A stretch of 40,662 nucleotides of DNA, from positions 1 through 40,662 of the forward strand of contig JACQBS010000096.1 of the NCBI GenBank assembly GCA_016194325.1, given 5' to 3'. Source of the DNA: Nitrospinota bacterium (lineage in GTDB: Bacteria; Nitrospinota; Nitrospinia; UBA9942). Below are positions 19,086 through 28,990 of this stretch, piece after piece. Each line of letters opens with the position of its first letter. Position 1 is the stretch's first letter. The notes under the pieces are model-generated. The model searched no databases, was not told the origin of the DNA, and saw only the letters and a list, made by a program, of their open reading frames with translations. The position numbers and the translations under genes were made by a program.

Positions 19086-19165
19086 AAAAAAGGGCAAGTC
19101 AGGATTAAGGCTTAAGTAGTTCCCCAAACCCACCTACTACTGCCGTTTGTCCGACTTGCCCTAAG
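19086..19165 (-). ncRNA. Candidate small structured RNA ending in an intrinsic terminator (minus strand)
   Basis: Minus strand: CCCTTAGGGCAAGTCGGACAAACGGCAGTAGTAGGTGGGTTTGGGGAACTACTTAAGCCTTAATCCTGACTTGCCCTTTTTT. Outer stem GGGCAAGTC/GACTTGCCC and inner stem AGTAGT/ACTACT, then a T run; TTGACA at 19198-19193. Confidence 0.5.
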
Positions 19166-19213
19166 GGTATTAATTACATAAGAAATGGTATTTGTCAAAT
19201 ATTATTTGTTCAT

Positions 19214-19366
19214 GGATAGGAAATTATAAAACCCTGAAACACGAATTTCACGAATATACGAATGGTACGAATAAAAACTAAAATTAAAAGTAAAAATATT
19301 TTCTATTATTGGGAATTATTCGTGTAATTAGTTTCATTCGTATTATTCGTGTTCAGGTTTTTGTTA
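19214..19366. repeat. Interspersed palindromic element (copy of 15409-15560)
   Basis: ggataggaaattataaaaccctgaaacacgaatttcacgaatatacgaatggtacgaataaaaac...attcgtattattcgtgttcaggtttttgtt. Confidence 0.85.
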
Positions 19367-19521
19367 TTTGTGGTTAATTTACAACTCAGGTGGGAGGAAG
19401 GGGAGAGGTTGGTTAATAAAAAATTGCATTCCAGATTTATATATGTTATAAACCTGCCTTTGAGAAATTATTTTAAACTCTTTCCCTATTTAATTCCAAA
19501 TTTGTAATAAGGAGGTGATAC

Positions 19522-19560
19522 ATTAAAAGTTAAAAGTTGAAAGTTAAAAGTTAAAAGTTA
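19522..19560. repeat. Heptanucleotide tandem repeat (AAAAGTT)n upstream of glnA
   Basis: attaaaagttaaaagttgaaagttaaaagttaaaagttaa. Confidence 0.8.
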
Positions 19561-19577
19561 ATTCTAAGGGAGGAACT

Positions 19578-20990
19578 ATGACACCAAAAGAGGTTTTAGA
19601 GTTTGCAAAGAAAAATAATGCAAAGATGCTTGATTTGAAGTTTATGGATTTTCCTGGTATATGGCAGCATACCTCATTTCCAATACCGCAATTGGAGGAG
19701 GGTTCTTTTGAAAATGGCTTTGGTTTTGACGGCTCGTCAATAAGGGGATGGCAGCCTATACATGCCAGTGACATGCTTCTCATTCCTGACCCGGCTTCAG
19801 CAGTTATGGACCCGTTTACAAAGGAGCCTACACTCTCCATGATATGCAATGTGGTGGACCCGATAACAAAGGAGAGGTACAGCAGAGACCCGCGATTTAT
19901 TGCCCAGAAGGCTGAGGCATATCTTAAGTCTACAGGGATTGCAGATACATCCTTTATGGGACCAGAGGCAGAGTTCTTTATATTTGATGATATAAGATAT
20001 GATTCTAAAGAGCAGTGCAGTTATTACTTTATTGATTCTAAAGAGGGGAAATGGAATTCAGGCAAAGAAGAGAATCCTAATCTTGGATATAAGCCAAGAT
20101 ATAAGGAAGGCTATTTCCCAGTCCCGCCAACTGACAGCCTCATGGATATAAGGGCAGAGATGTCATTAACCATGATGGCAATCGGGATAGATATTGAATG
20201 TCAGCACCATGAGGTTGCCACTGCAGGTCAGTGCGAGATAGATATGAGGTTTGCACCCCTTACAAAATGTGCTGATAATCTCATGTGGTATAAATATATC
20301 GTTAAGAATGTGGCAAGGAGGCATAATAAGACTGCTACTTTCATGCCGAAGCCTATATGGAATGATAACGGCTCAGGTATGCATACCCATCAGAGCCTGT
20401 GGAAGGGCGGAAAACCATTATTTGCAGGAAATGCTTACGGGGGCTTAAGTGAGATGGCACTCTACTATATTGGCGGTATTCTTAAACATGCACATGCCCT
20501 TGCGGCTATCGTAGCACCTACAACCAACTCATATAAGAGACTCGTTCCGGGATTTGAGGCGCCTGTCAATCTCGCATATTCAAGCAGAAACAGGAGCGCA
20601 AGTGTCAGGGTGCCGATGTATTCACCAAGCCCGAAGGCGAAGAGGATTGAGGTCAGATTCCCTGACCCGTCATGCAACGGTTATCTTGCGTTCGCAGCAA
20701 TGCTTATGGCAGGGCTTGACGGCGTGCAGAATAAGATTGACCCCGGTGAGCCTCTGGATAAGGATATATATGCACTTGGACCTGAAGAATTGAAGAATGT
20801 CCCATCCCTCCCTGGTTCGTTAGAAGATTCACTTGATGCACTTGAGAAAGACCAAGACTTCTTACTTAAGGGAGATGTATTTACTCAGGATGCCATTGAT
20901 ATGTGGCTTGAGTATAAGAGGGAGAAAGAGGTAAATCAGATGAGGCTTAGGCCGCATCCATACGAATTTGGCCTCTACTTTGATATTTAA
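19578..20990 (+). CDS. glnA: Glutamine synthetase type I
   Basis: [89 protein letters not shown]-type C-terminus ([14 protein letters not shown]). Confidence 0.97.
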   Translation: MTPKEVLEFAKKNNAKMLDLKFMDFPGIWQHTSFPIPQLEEGSFENGFGFDGSSIRGWQPIHASDMLLIPDPASAVMDPFTKEPTLSMICNVVDPITKERYSRDPRFIAQKAEAYLKSTGIADTSFMGPEAEFFIFDDIRYDSKEQCSYYFIDSKEGKWNSGKEENPNLGYKPRYKEGYFPVPPTDSLMDIRAEMSLTMMAIGIDIECQHHEVATAGQCEIDMRFAPLTKCADNLMWYKYIVKNVARRHNKTATFMPKPIWNDNGSGMHTHQSLWKGGKPLFAGNAYGGLSEMALYYIGGILKHAHALAAIVAPTTNSYKRLVPGFEAPVNLAYSSRNRSASVRVPMYSPSPKAKRIEVRFPDPSCNGYLAFAAMLMAGLDGVQNKIDPGEPLDKDIYALGPEELKNVPSLPGSLEDSLDALEKDQDFLLKGDVFTQDAIDMWLEYKREKEVNQMRLRPHPYEFGLYFDI

Positions 20991-21141
20991 TTAATTGCGG
21001 CTACAGGGGGTATAGAATTTTATGCCCTCTGTAGTTCATTAAAATATCATCATCCCTTTTATAACCTTTCATATTATTTAAGTAATTCCTTGACAAAGAG
21101 TATAAAAATCCTTAAAAATATATAAGTAGGCTTAAAATAAT

Positions 21142-21214
21142 GGGCCGTTAGCTCAGCTGGTAGAGCAACTGACTCTTAATCAGTAGGTCGCTGGTTCGAT
21201 CCCAGCACGGCTCA
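21142..21214 (+). tRNA. tRNA-Lys (anticodon CTT)
   Basis: GGGCCGT acceptor pairs with ACGGCTC; D-loop AGCTCAGCTGGTAGAGC; anticodon loop CTCTTAA; T-arm CTGGTTCGATCCCAG; 3' CCA not encoded. Confidence 0.96.
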
Positions 21215-21323
21215 TCAAAAATTATTCCTTTATATCTTTCCTGATTTTCTCATCAGTATTCATATCATATCTTCTCTTATAATTCAGGTTGAAGAATTTT
21301 CAGTATGGATATAGAATTATATT

Positions 21324-23078
21324 ATGCAGGTTAAATTGGCAAATACAGCAGGATTTTGTATGGGGGTAAAGAGGGCAATGGATATTGTCCTTGATGCTGT
21401 TGAAGAAGAGAAGGAGCTTTATACATACGGTCCTTTGATTCATAATCCGCAGGTTATAGAGATGCTTGAATCAAAGAATGTAAAGGTAATTAAAAACCTT
21501 GACAGCGTCCAATCAGGGACTGTAGTGATAAGGACACATGGTATAACCCCTGCTGTCAGACAGGAGATAAAGTCAAAAGGTGTAAAGATAAATGATGCCA
21601 CATGCCCCCTTGTTGCACGAGTCCAGTCAATTATAAAGAAACATGCCAATAAAGGTTATTATACTGTGATTATAGGTGATGAGGGACATGCAGAGATAGT
21701 CGGACTTATGGGATTTACTTCAGGAAAGGGTTTTGTGATAGGGTCTGTGGAGGATGTGGAGAAACTCCCTCCAATGGACAAGGTATGTGTTGTCGGGCAG
21801 ACAACCCTTGATGTCTCAAAATATAAAGAAGTCACAAAGAGGCTGAAAGAGAAATACCCTGATTGTGTAATTGCAGAGACTATATGCGATGCAACAGAAG
21901 ACAGACAGGGTGAGGTATTAAGGCTGGCGAAGGAAGTAGATGCAATGATTGTCGTAGGCGGAAAGAATAGTGCAAATACCACACGATTGGCAAAGGTATC
22001 AGAATCTGCAGGAATCCCCACATTTCTTATAGAGACAGAGGCAGAACTGGATGAGTCAAGAATCTCAAGGTTTAATATTGTTGGTGTTACTGCCGGTGCA
22101 TCAACTCCAAACTGGATGATAATGAGGGTGGTAAAGAGGCTTGAAGAAATTGAGAAGAGGAGCAGAAAGGGGTTTCAAAAATTATACAATGCAGCAGAAT
22201 TTTTCATTCGGAGCAATCTGTATATTGCCCTTGGGGCGGCATTTCTGACTTATGGAATCTCGTATCTGAGCGGTATAGAGCCGTCTGTCTATTTTATGGT
22301 GGTATCATTTTTATATTTTTTCTCAATGTATAATATTAACCATATAGCAGATAAAGATAGTATGAGGTTAAATGAACCTGACAGGATTGAGTTTTATGAG
22401 AGGAATAGGGATATATTATTAAAGATTGGTGTAACCGCATCTTTGTTATCATTGCTTATATCTGTTTTTTTTGGATTTACATCATTTCTGTTGATGTTTA
22501 TTTCTATATGTCTTGGAATTGCCTATAGTGTGAAAATATTTCCATCTTATATTTTAAAATATACTTGTGCCTTTGGATTTTTAAAAGGCATAAAATATCA
22601 GAGGTTAAAGGATATTCCCGCATCAAAGGATATCTTTGTTGCCCTTGCATGGGCAACTGTATGTGTCCTTGTGCCTGCGTCTGCCAAAGTATGGGGAGGT
22701 ATAAATTTTTCCATAATGGCATCGTTTGTATTTGTGTTCTTAGTTTCATATATAAGGTCGGTATTATTTGATATAAGGGATATTCAGGGCGATAGATTTG
22801 TAGGCAGGGAGACAATTCCAATATTAATAGGCAAGGAAAAGACAAAGATATTTCTCTTAGCTATTTCCGGTCTGGCAGCTATAGGGTTATTTATCTTCTC
22901 ACGCATTGGATGGTTATCAAGTCTTGGTTATCTTCTTATAATTCCCATTGGATATACGATATTCTATCTTTACCTTTATCACAAAAGGATAATCTCTCAG
23001 GGATTATCGTGTGAAGCTGTTGTAGATGGGAAATTTATTCTTACTGGTGTTATTGCCTTTATATGGGCACACATATAA
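21324..23078 (+). CDS. ispH: IspH (HMBPP reductase) fused to a UbiA-like membrane prenyltransferase
   Basis: N-terminus MQVKLANTAGFCMGVKRAMDIV...RTHGITP...DATCPLV...GVTAGASTPNWMI; C-terminal multi-TM region with NHIADKDSMRLNEPDR and DIRDIQGDRFVGRETIPILIGKEKT. Confidence 0.9.
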   Translation: MQVKLANTAGFCMGVKRAMDIVLDAVEEEKELYTYGPLIHNPQVIEMLESKNVKVIKNLDSVQSGTVVIRTHGITPAVRQEIKSKGVKINDATCPLVARVQSIIKKHANKGYYTVIIGDEGHAEIVGLMGFTSGKGFVIGSVEDVEKLPPMDKVCVVGQTTLDVSKYKEVTKRLKEKYPDCVIAETICDATEDRQGEVLRLAKEVDAMIVVGGKNSANTTRLAKVSESAGIPTFLIETEAELDESRISRFNIVGVTAGASTPNWMIMRVVKRLEEIEKRSRKGFQKLYNAAEFFIRSNLYIALGAAFLTYGISYLSGIEPSVYFMVVSFLYFFSMYNINHIADKDSMRLNEPDRIEFYERNRDILLKIGVTASLLSLLISVFFGFTSFLLMFISICLGIAYSVKIFPSYILKYTCAFGFLKGIKYQRLKDIPASKDIFVALAWATVCVLVPASAKVWGGINFSIMASFVFVFLVSYIRSVLFDIRDIQGDRFVGRETIPILIGKEKTKIFLLAISGLAAIGLFIFSRIGWLSSLGYLLIIPIGYTIFYLYLYHKRIISQGLSCEAVVDGKFILTGVIAFIWAHI

Positions 23079-23102
23079 AAAAAGTGTGTATATTAGGAAG
23101 AG

Positions 23103-26100
23103 ATGTTAATGAATAATGTAATCAGAAAAAGAGGAAAGATTCAGAGAAAAGTAGTTACCTCTATACTGCTTGTCGGAACCATTCCAGGCGTTCTCGTAGT
23201 TATTCTTACATATCTCAGCGGCATCAATGCCCTCAAAAACTCCATAGGTGCAAATTTTCAGGAGATGGCTAAGGAGACGGCGGATAAGATAGAGATTATA
23301 ATGGACAGGGAGATTCAGGATGCCCAGAGCCTTGCACTGTCACCTTATATAAAGGATATTGTTTTAAAAGCCAACAAATCGTATAAAGAAAAAGATAGTA
23401 AAGCTCCTCTGGGTGATAAGATTTTAAATAATAATCTTACAAATTATCTTAAAGAGTACCAGAATGAAAAGATGAAGGGATATGGCTCAATCCTTATAAC
23501 AGATATAAAAGGGGCTGTTATTTCTGCTACAGATAAACTACAGGATTATAATGAGGGTGAAAAGAACTGGTGGAATACAACATTTAATCAGGGTAAGGGG
23601 AAGGTATTTATAAGCGGCATAGATTACAATGAGGGGACACAAACATATTCGGTGGCTGTAGCCGTTCCGATCTTTGACCATGGCCATGAAAATGCAATCG
23701 GGGTTTTAAAAATGGTTCATGATGTTCAGGATATTTTTAAAACAATTACCAATATTAAAATAGGGGAAACAGGTCATGCCAATCTTGTAACTTCTGATGG
23801 AACTTTAGTTGTATGTCCTATCTTCCCGCCGAAGAGTCATAGGATTAATGATGAATTAATGGAGCAGATAAGCACTGACAAGCCAAATTGGGGGATTGCA
23901 GTGGATGATGCCCACGGCAGTAATAACTCCATTATTGGTTTTGCACCGGTAAACTCTACCTTTAAAATGGGAAAGGATAATTTTGGCGGAAAGGCATGGT
24001 ATATATTCATAAGACAACTTCCTGAAGAGACTTATGCTCCTATGTATACATTGCTTTGGGAGGTATCATTTCTTGGTATTGCCCTCGTTGTTGTCCTCTC
24101 ACTTACAGGTTTCTATGCTGCAAGAAGGATTGTAAAGCCTATTGGATTGCTGACAGAAGGTGCAGAATTGATAGGGCGCGGCAGGTTAGAACACCATATA
24201 GATGTTAAGACCAATGATGAGATTGAGCAGCTTGCAGAGGCATTTAATCAGATGTCTGATAATTTAGAAAAGAGCGGCAAGGAGAGGGAGAGGTATCTGC
24301 ATCAGATTGAGGAATCTGAAGAACATTATAAAACACTTTTTGATCATGCAGAGGACTCAATGCTTATGGTAGATTTATCAGGGAAGATTATTGCCGTTAA
24401 TAAGAGGGAAGAGAAGGTGCTCGGTTATTCAAAGGATGCACTTTTAAACCAGGGATTTTCCCGGCTGCTGTCTGAAAAGCATAGAGATAAATTTAGTCAT
24501 ATTTTTAATGATGCTATAAATGGCAAAAAGCCTTCTACGATTGAGGTAGAGGTATTGAGTGTAGAGCGTGGACTACTGACTATGGAGATGGATATGACAG
24601 GGATAAAGAAGGGTGAGAGAATCTCCTTTGTGCAGATACACTTGAGGGATATAACTGAGAGAAAGATTCTGGAAAAGCAGATTAATCTGGAGAGGGATAA
24701 GCTGGAGACCATTATTGAAAGTATGGGTGACGGTATGGATATAGTGGATAAGGATTTCAGGATTCAGTTTATGAATAAAAAATTTTTAAGGTTATTTGGC
24801 GATGAGGCTGTAGGGAGGACATGTTATGAAGTTTATATGGGAAGAAAAAAACCATGTGATGAATGCCCTGTTGTAAAGGGGATAGAAAAGATAGATATAC
24901 TTGAAGTAAATGCCCCGCAAGGGCAGGCATTTCTGATTACACATTCACCCTTCAAGAATATAGATGGGACAACATCAATCCTTGAAATCTTTAAAGATAT
25001 AACTGAGAGAAAGAAGCTTGAAGGCGCTATCAAGGAATCGGAAGAGCAGTATAAAAATCTCTTTGACCACGCAGAAGACTCTATGCTAATGATAGATTTA
25101 TCAGGAAGGATTATTGCCGTTAATAAGCGGCAGGAGGAGATAATCGGTTATTCCCATGAGACTCTCCTCAATCACGGGTTTTCAATAATTCTGACAAGTA
25201 ATGGCATTAAGGATACATATGATGACCTGTTCAGAATGACATTGGAAGGTGAAAAGCCCCCCACGACTGAGGTGAGGATATTAAATAAGAGAGGGGAAAT
25301 GCTGACTATGGAAATGAGTCTGACAGGTATAAAGAGGGAGGATAAAATAGCCTTTGTACTGATTCATCTCAGAGATATAACCAAGAGAAAGGAATTGGAG
25401 CAGCAGCTGCTCAGGTCAGAGAGACTGGCAGCTATAGGGCACTTCTCCTCAACACTTGCACATGATTTGCGAAATCCAGTTGTCGGCATAAAGAAAAGGC
25501 TTGAAAGTATCCAGGGGACGATAGGTATCACTGACCATGAAACAACAAAGAGGATATTGACAGATATCATCTTGAGCAGTGAGCTCCTTTTAGGAATGGT
25601 GAATGATGTGCTTGATGTCTATCAGCAGAGCTATGAAGAACTCCCCCTAATCATTTCCAGCTTTTCTATTGTTGATGCACTGGAAGAGGCTATTAAACTC
25701 CTGCAGGTAGAGGCGGAGGAGAGAAGGATAAGTGTGGAGATAAATAATCGGAATGAGTCTATAGCAATTCAGGGGGATAAGAGAAGGTTGCAGAGGGTCT
25801 TTATAAACTTGATTGATAATGCTATAAAATTTTCACCTACCGGCGGCAGGGTGGATATTATCTTTAAGCCTGCCGCTGAGGATGAGGTTGATTATCTCTT
25901 GCTTAAAATAGAGGATGAAGGACCAGGCATCCCTTCATCAGAATTATCAAGGATATTTGAACCATTTTACCGTAAGGAGAGAAAAAAGGAAGGGAAGACA
26001 GGGACAGGGCTGGGTCTTTACTTTTGCAGGATAGTTGTAGAGGCACATCAGGGGAAAATCTGGGCAGAAAACAGAAACGGGAACGGGGCTGCCCTTTTTA

Positions 26101-26138
26101 TCAAAGTTCCTATTGGAGAGAGGGAAGGTGGCTACTAA
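23103..26138 (+). CDS. Membrane sensor histidine kinase (Cache-like, HAMP, multiple PAS, HisKA, HATPase)
   Basis: Extracellular Cache-like region between two TM helices; HAMP; at least three PAS repeats (two near duplicates with EDSMLM(V/I)DLSG(K/R)IIAVNKR); HDLRNPVVGIKKRLE; NLIDNAIKFSPTGG; TGTGLGLYFCRIVVEAHQG. Confidence 0.93.
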   Translation: MLMNNVIRKRGKIQRKVVTSILLVGTIPGVLVVILTYLSGINALKNSIGANFQEMAKETADKIEIIMDREIQDAQSLALSPYIKDIVLKANKSYKEKDSKAPLGDKILNNNLTNYLKEYQNEKMKGYGSILITDIKGAVISATDKLQDYNEGEKNWWNTTFNQGKGKVFISGIDYNEGTQTYSVAVAVPIFDHGHENAIGVLKMVHDVQDIFKTITNIKIGETGHANLVTSDGTLVVCPIFPPKSHRINDELMEQISTDKPNWGIAVDDAHGSNNSIIGFAPVNSTFKMGKDNFGGKAWYIFIRQLPEETYAPMYTLLWEVSFLGIALVVVLSLTGFYAARRIVKPIGLLTEGAELIGRGRLEHHIDVKTNDEIEQLAEAFNQMSDNLEKSGKERERYLHQIEESEEHYKTLFDHAEDSMLMVDLSGKIIAVNKREEKVLGYSKDALLNQGFSRLLSEKHRDKFSHIFNDAINGKKPSTIEVEVLSVERGLLTMEMDMTGIKKGERISFVQIHLRDITERKILEKQINLERDKLETIIESMGDGMDIVDKDFRIQFMNKKFLRLFGDEAVGRTCYEVYMGRKKPCDECPVVKGIEKIDILEVNAPQGQAFLITHSPFKNIDGTTSILEIFKDITERKKLEGAIKESEEQYKNLFDHAEDSMLMIDLSGRIIAVNKRQEEIIGYSHETLLNHGFSIILTSNGIKDTYDDLFRMTLEGEKPPTTEVRILNKRGEMLTMEMSLTGIKREDKIAFVLIHLRDITKRKELEQQLLRSERLAAIGHFSSTLAHDLRNPVVGIKKRLESIQGTIGITDHETTKRILTDIILSSELLLGMVNDVLDVYQQSYEELPLIISSFSIVDALEEAIKLLQVEAEERRISVEINNRNESIAIQGDKRRLQRVFINLIDNAIKFSPTGGRVDIIFKPAAEDEVDYLLLKIEDEGPGIPSSELSRIFEPFYRKERKKEGKTGTGLGLYFCRIVVEAHQGKIWAENRNGNGAALFIKVPIGEREGGY

Positions 26139-26799
26139 GGTTATTAAAATTCTGTTAGTGGATGACCAGAGGCTTTTCCGCCAGGGGTTGAGAAGCCTAT
26201 TGGAACAGGAGAAGGACTTGAAGATTGTAGGTGAGGCTGCCGATGGGCAGGATGCATTTACATTGGTTCAGGAGGCCAAACCTGATATTATCCTCATGGA
26301 TGTGGAGATGCCTAAGCTTGACGGCATCCATGCCACCCGCCTCATCTTAGATAGATACCCTGATATAAGGATACTGATACTATCTGTTCACAACGAGGAT
26401 GAAAGGGTTATATCCGCCATCAGGTCAGGCGCATCAGGTTATATATTGAAGGATGCAGACCATAAAGAATTTATTAAAATCATAAGGAGTACATTTACAG
26501 GCGAAAGGATAGCATCGCCATTTCTCGCAAATCTCACATCAAGAATCCTTTTTAAAATGCATGACTCCCCTGAAGTGGATAAAGAGATGGAAAGGGAGAT
26601 TAAGGAAAAATACTCTCTTACAGGCAGGGAAGAGGAGATATTGACATCCCTTCTTAAGGGGAAGAGTAATAAAGAGATATCGGATATCATGTGTGTATCA
26701 ACAGAGACGGTAAAATCCCACCTCCAGAACATATATAGAAAACTCGGCGTTAAGAGCAGGATGGAGGCGGCGCTTATGTTCTTAAAGGAAAAAGAATAA
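26113..26799 (+). CDS. NarL/FixJ-type response regulator (REC + LuxR HTH)
   Basis: ILLVDDQRLFRQGLRSLLEQE...LMDVEMPKLDG...LTGREEEILTSLLKGKSNKEISDIMCVSTETVKSHLQNIYRKLGVKSRMEA. GTG at 26128 is an alternative start. Confidence 0.94.
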   Translation: MERGKVATKVIKILLVDDQRLFRQGLRSLLEQEKDLKIVGEAADGQDAFTLVQEAKPDIILMDVEMPKLDGIHATRLILDRYPDIRILILSVHNEDERVISAIRSGASGYILKDADHKEFIKIIRSTFTGERIASPFLANLTSRILFKMHDSPEVDKEMEREIKEKYSLTGREEEILTSLLKGKSNKEISDIMCVSTETVKSHLQNIYRKLGVKSRMEAALMFLKEKE

Positions 26800-26827
26800 A
26801 TTTTATTACATCTTATAATTATATCTG

Positions 26828-27994
26828 ATGAAATCATCTAAATACAGAGAGATATTGATTTATGTAGCAGGGATAACACCTCAAATTATAACAGAGACAC
26901 TCTATGCACTTCATCATAAAAACCCACCAATCCATCCTGATGAGATATTTATAATAACCACAATTACAGGTAAAGCAAAGATTGAAAAGAGCCTTCTATC
27001 AGAAGGCAAATTAGCTGCACTCTATAAAGAGTATGCAATAAAACCAGTCATTCCCAATATACTCTTAATATCAAATAAAAGAGGTGATTCTCTTGACGAT
27101 ATAAAAACTGATGAGGATAATGAAGATGTAGGCAACTTTATTGCCATGCTTATAAGAGAAAAGACAAAACAAAAAGACACAAGGCTCCTCTGCTCAATTG
27201 CCGGTGGGAGGAAGACCATGAGCTTCTACCTCGGTGCTGCCCTCAGCCTTTTTGGAAGACCGCAGGATAAACTTTATCATGTTCTCGTTACACCTGAATT
27301 TGAATCCCATCCTGATTTCTACTGGAAGCCTAAAAAGAATACAAACCTTATCGTCAAGGACAGAGAAGGGAAGATTATAAAAAGGCTGAATACAAAAAAG
27401 GCTGATATTTATCTCGCAGAGCTTTCATTTATCCGTATAGGAAATAAATTTATGCTTTCAGGTAAAAAAGGTTTCAGAGAGCTTGTCCTTGAGGGGCAAA
27501 AAGAGATAGATGCTGCATCTGCCCAACTACCACTGAAAGTCATCATTAAAGAAAGGGCAATTAAAATTGGGGAAATCTCTATAGAGATGGTTCCTATCCA
27601 GCTTGTAGTATATATGGAATTTCTGAGAAGAAAGTTAAAACAATGCGCTCATCCGAGAAGGCAATACTGTCTTGATTGCACAGAGTGTTTCCCTTTAATT
27701 AAAGGAGGGGATTTCTCAGATAAGGAGACTATAGATGAGATGGCTAAAATGTATAAAGAGGTGTATGGGCGAAGGGAATTTAAGGATGAGGAGTTCAGTG
27801 AGCGATGGAAGAAGACAAAAGTTGATGATATTTTAAGACAAAACATAAGCAAGATAAACAGGATAATAAAAGAACATTTGAACGATGAAATCCTCTCTTC
27901 ATTTTATACTATTACACCTATCGGAAAATATGGAGGTAAAAAATATGGAATAAAAGTTGATAAGAAAAAAATAGAAATTGAAGGAAACATATAA
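26828..27994 (+). CDS. CRISPR-associated CARF protein, NE0113/TIGR02584-like
   Basis: ILIYVAGITPQIITETLYALHHKNPPIHPDEIFIITT; LLCSIAGGRKTMSFYLGAALSLFGRPQDKLYHVLV; PDFYW; Cys-rich CAHPRRQYCLDCTECF. Confidence 0.88.
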   Translation: MKSSKYREILIYVAGITPQIITETLYALHHKNPPIHPDEIFIITTITGKAKIEKSLLSEGKLAALYKEYAIKPVIPNILLISNKRGDSLDDIKTDEDNEDVGNFIAMLIREKTKQKDTRLLCSIAGGRKTMSFYLGAALSLFGRPQDKLYHVLVTPEFESHPDFYWKPKKNTNLIVKDREGKIIKRLNTKKADIYLAELSFIRIGNKFMLSGKKGFRELVLEGQKEIDAASAQLPLKVIIKERAIKIGEISIEMVPIQLVVYMEFLRRKLKQCAHPRRQYCLDCTECFPLIKGGDFSDKETIDEMAKMYKEVYGRREFKDEEFSERWKKTKVDDILRQNISKINRIIKEHLNDEILSSFYTITPIGKYGGKKYGIKVDKKKIEIEGNI

Positions 27995-28146
27995 TCCGCA
28001 CGAACTAATTTATACCTGCCTTTTTAACCTCTAAAACCCAGATAATCTGAAATATTGCAGAAATATTGCATTTGTTGTTATGCCCTCCAGTATTTGGTTA
28101 AACTTTATTATCAGTAAAATTTAACCTAAAGAAAGGAGGTGCAACT

Positions 28147-28521
28147 ATGTGGAAAAATGTATTGTTGTTATTCATATACATTTTATTTGTATCAGGATGT
28201 GCTGCCATAATTTCCGGGTCGGAAGAAAGAATATCGGTAAATAGCATTGATGCGGATGCAACGATTTTTATAAATGGGGCGGTAAGAGGAAAAGGAAGCA
28301 TATCGGTATCCTTGCCCAAAAAAGATCGGCACACTTTTACAGCGAAGAAAGAGGGCTGTAAAGATGTGTCAGTCAATTCAGGAAGTTCTTTTAATGGGAT
28401 TACACTGCTTGATATTTTCTGGGGATATGGTATGTTGGTGGCATTTCCTATAGATTTCGGAAGCGGTGCTGCATGGAATATAACTCCTAAGGATTATACC
28501 GTAACTCCAATCTGTCCCTAA
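28147..28521 (+). CDS. Small PEGA-like lipoprotein
   Basis: Lipobox LFVSGC; DADATIFINGAVRGKGSISVSLPKKDRHTFTAKKEGCKD. Confidence 0.7.
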   Translation: MWKNVLLLFIYILFVSGCAAIISGSEERISVNSIDADATIFINGAVRGKGSISVSLPKKDRHTFTAKKEGCKDVSVNSGSSFNGITLLDIFWGYGMLVAFPIDFGSGAAWNITPKDYTVTPICP

Positions 28522-28524
28522 CTT

Positions 28525-28585
28525 AGCCCCTCCCTAACCCTCTCCCCTGGTGGGAGAGGGAGGGGTGAGGGTGGGTGAGTGGGCT
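28525..28585. repeat. G/C-rich palindromic repeat related to 1839-1910
   Basis: cccctccctaaccctctcccctggtgggagagggaggggtgagggtgggtgag. Confidence 0.65.
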
Positions 28586-28646
28586 TTGTTCTTTTTAATC
28601 TGTGTTTATCTGTGTCAAACTGTGGTTAATTAAGCCTTTTTTTCAA

Positions 28647-28765
28647 TGTATAGAAAATTATAAAATCTTGACAGGATTAACAGGATTAATTTTTAAATAT
28701 TTTTTATCATGTTTTATCCTGTATATCCTGTCTAAAATCAGATTTTTGTTCTGATTTTTGTTCTT
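28647..28765. repeat. Interspersed palindromic element with the same head (TATAGAAAATTATAAAA) but ACAGGATTA/ATCCTG arms
   Basis: tgtatagaaaattataaaatcttgacaggattaacaggatt...tatcctgtatatcctgtc...tttttgttc. Confidence 0.7.
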
Positions 28766-28833
28766 GCCAGTTTGCATAAAGGTAGGATATTATGCTGGCA
28801 AAAAGAGGTTTAAATTGCCCCGCACATAATAAA

Positions 28834-28869
28834 AGTATAATTTAGATTATACTAATCGTGATTATACTT
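28834..28869. promoter_or_regulatory. Candidate operator AGTATAAT-TTAG-ATTATACT plus third half-site ATTATACT, overlapping a TATAAT
   Basis: Perfect 8-bp dyad with 4-nt spacer and a repeated half-site, about 120 bp upstream of cas10. Confidence 0.5.
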
Positions 28870-28900
28870 TTCTGGAGGGAATTCTGAAATTTGTAAACCG

Positions 28901-28977
28901 AGATTCTCCCTGCAAACTTTGGTGACATAGCATCCATGATAGCCACAGCCATGAGTGTGGTAAAACAGGGGAAGTAA
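28901..28977 (+). pseudogene. C-terminal gene remnant upstream of cas10
   Basis: In-frame EILPANFGDIASMIATAMSVVKQGK* with no start and a stop just upstream. Confidence 0.35.
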
Positions 28978-28990
28978 TGATGAAGATTAT

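Noticed and set aside
19092-19161. Considered the hairpin as the forward terminator of the second amt operon
   Set aside because: No T-run follows the stem on the plus strand (TAAGGGTATT), whereas the minus strand ends in TTTTTT.
19400-19577. Looked for a sigma54 promoter upstream of glnA
   Set aside because: TTGG...TTGC is present (ttggttaataaaaaattgca) but GG-to-GC spacing is 13 rather than 10 nt.
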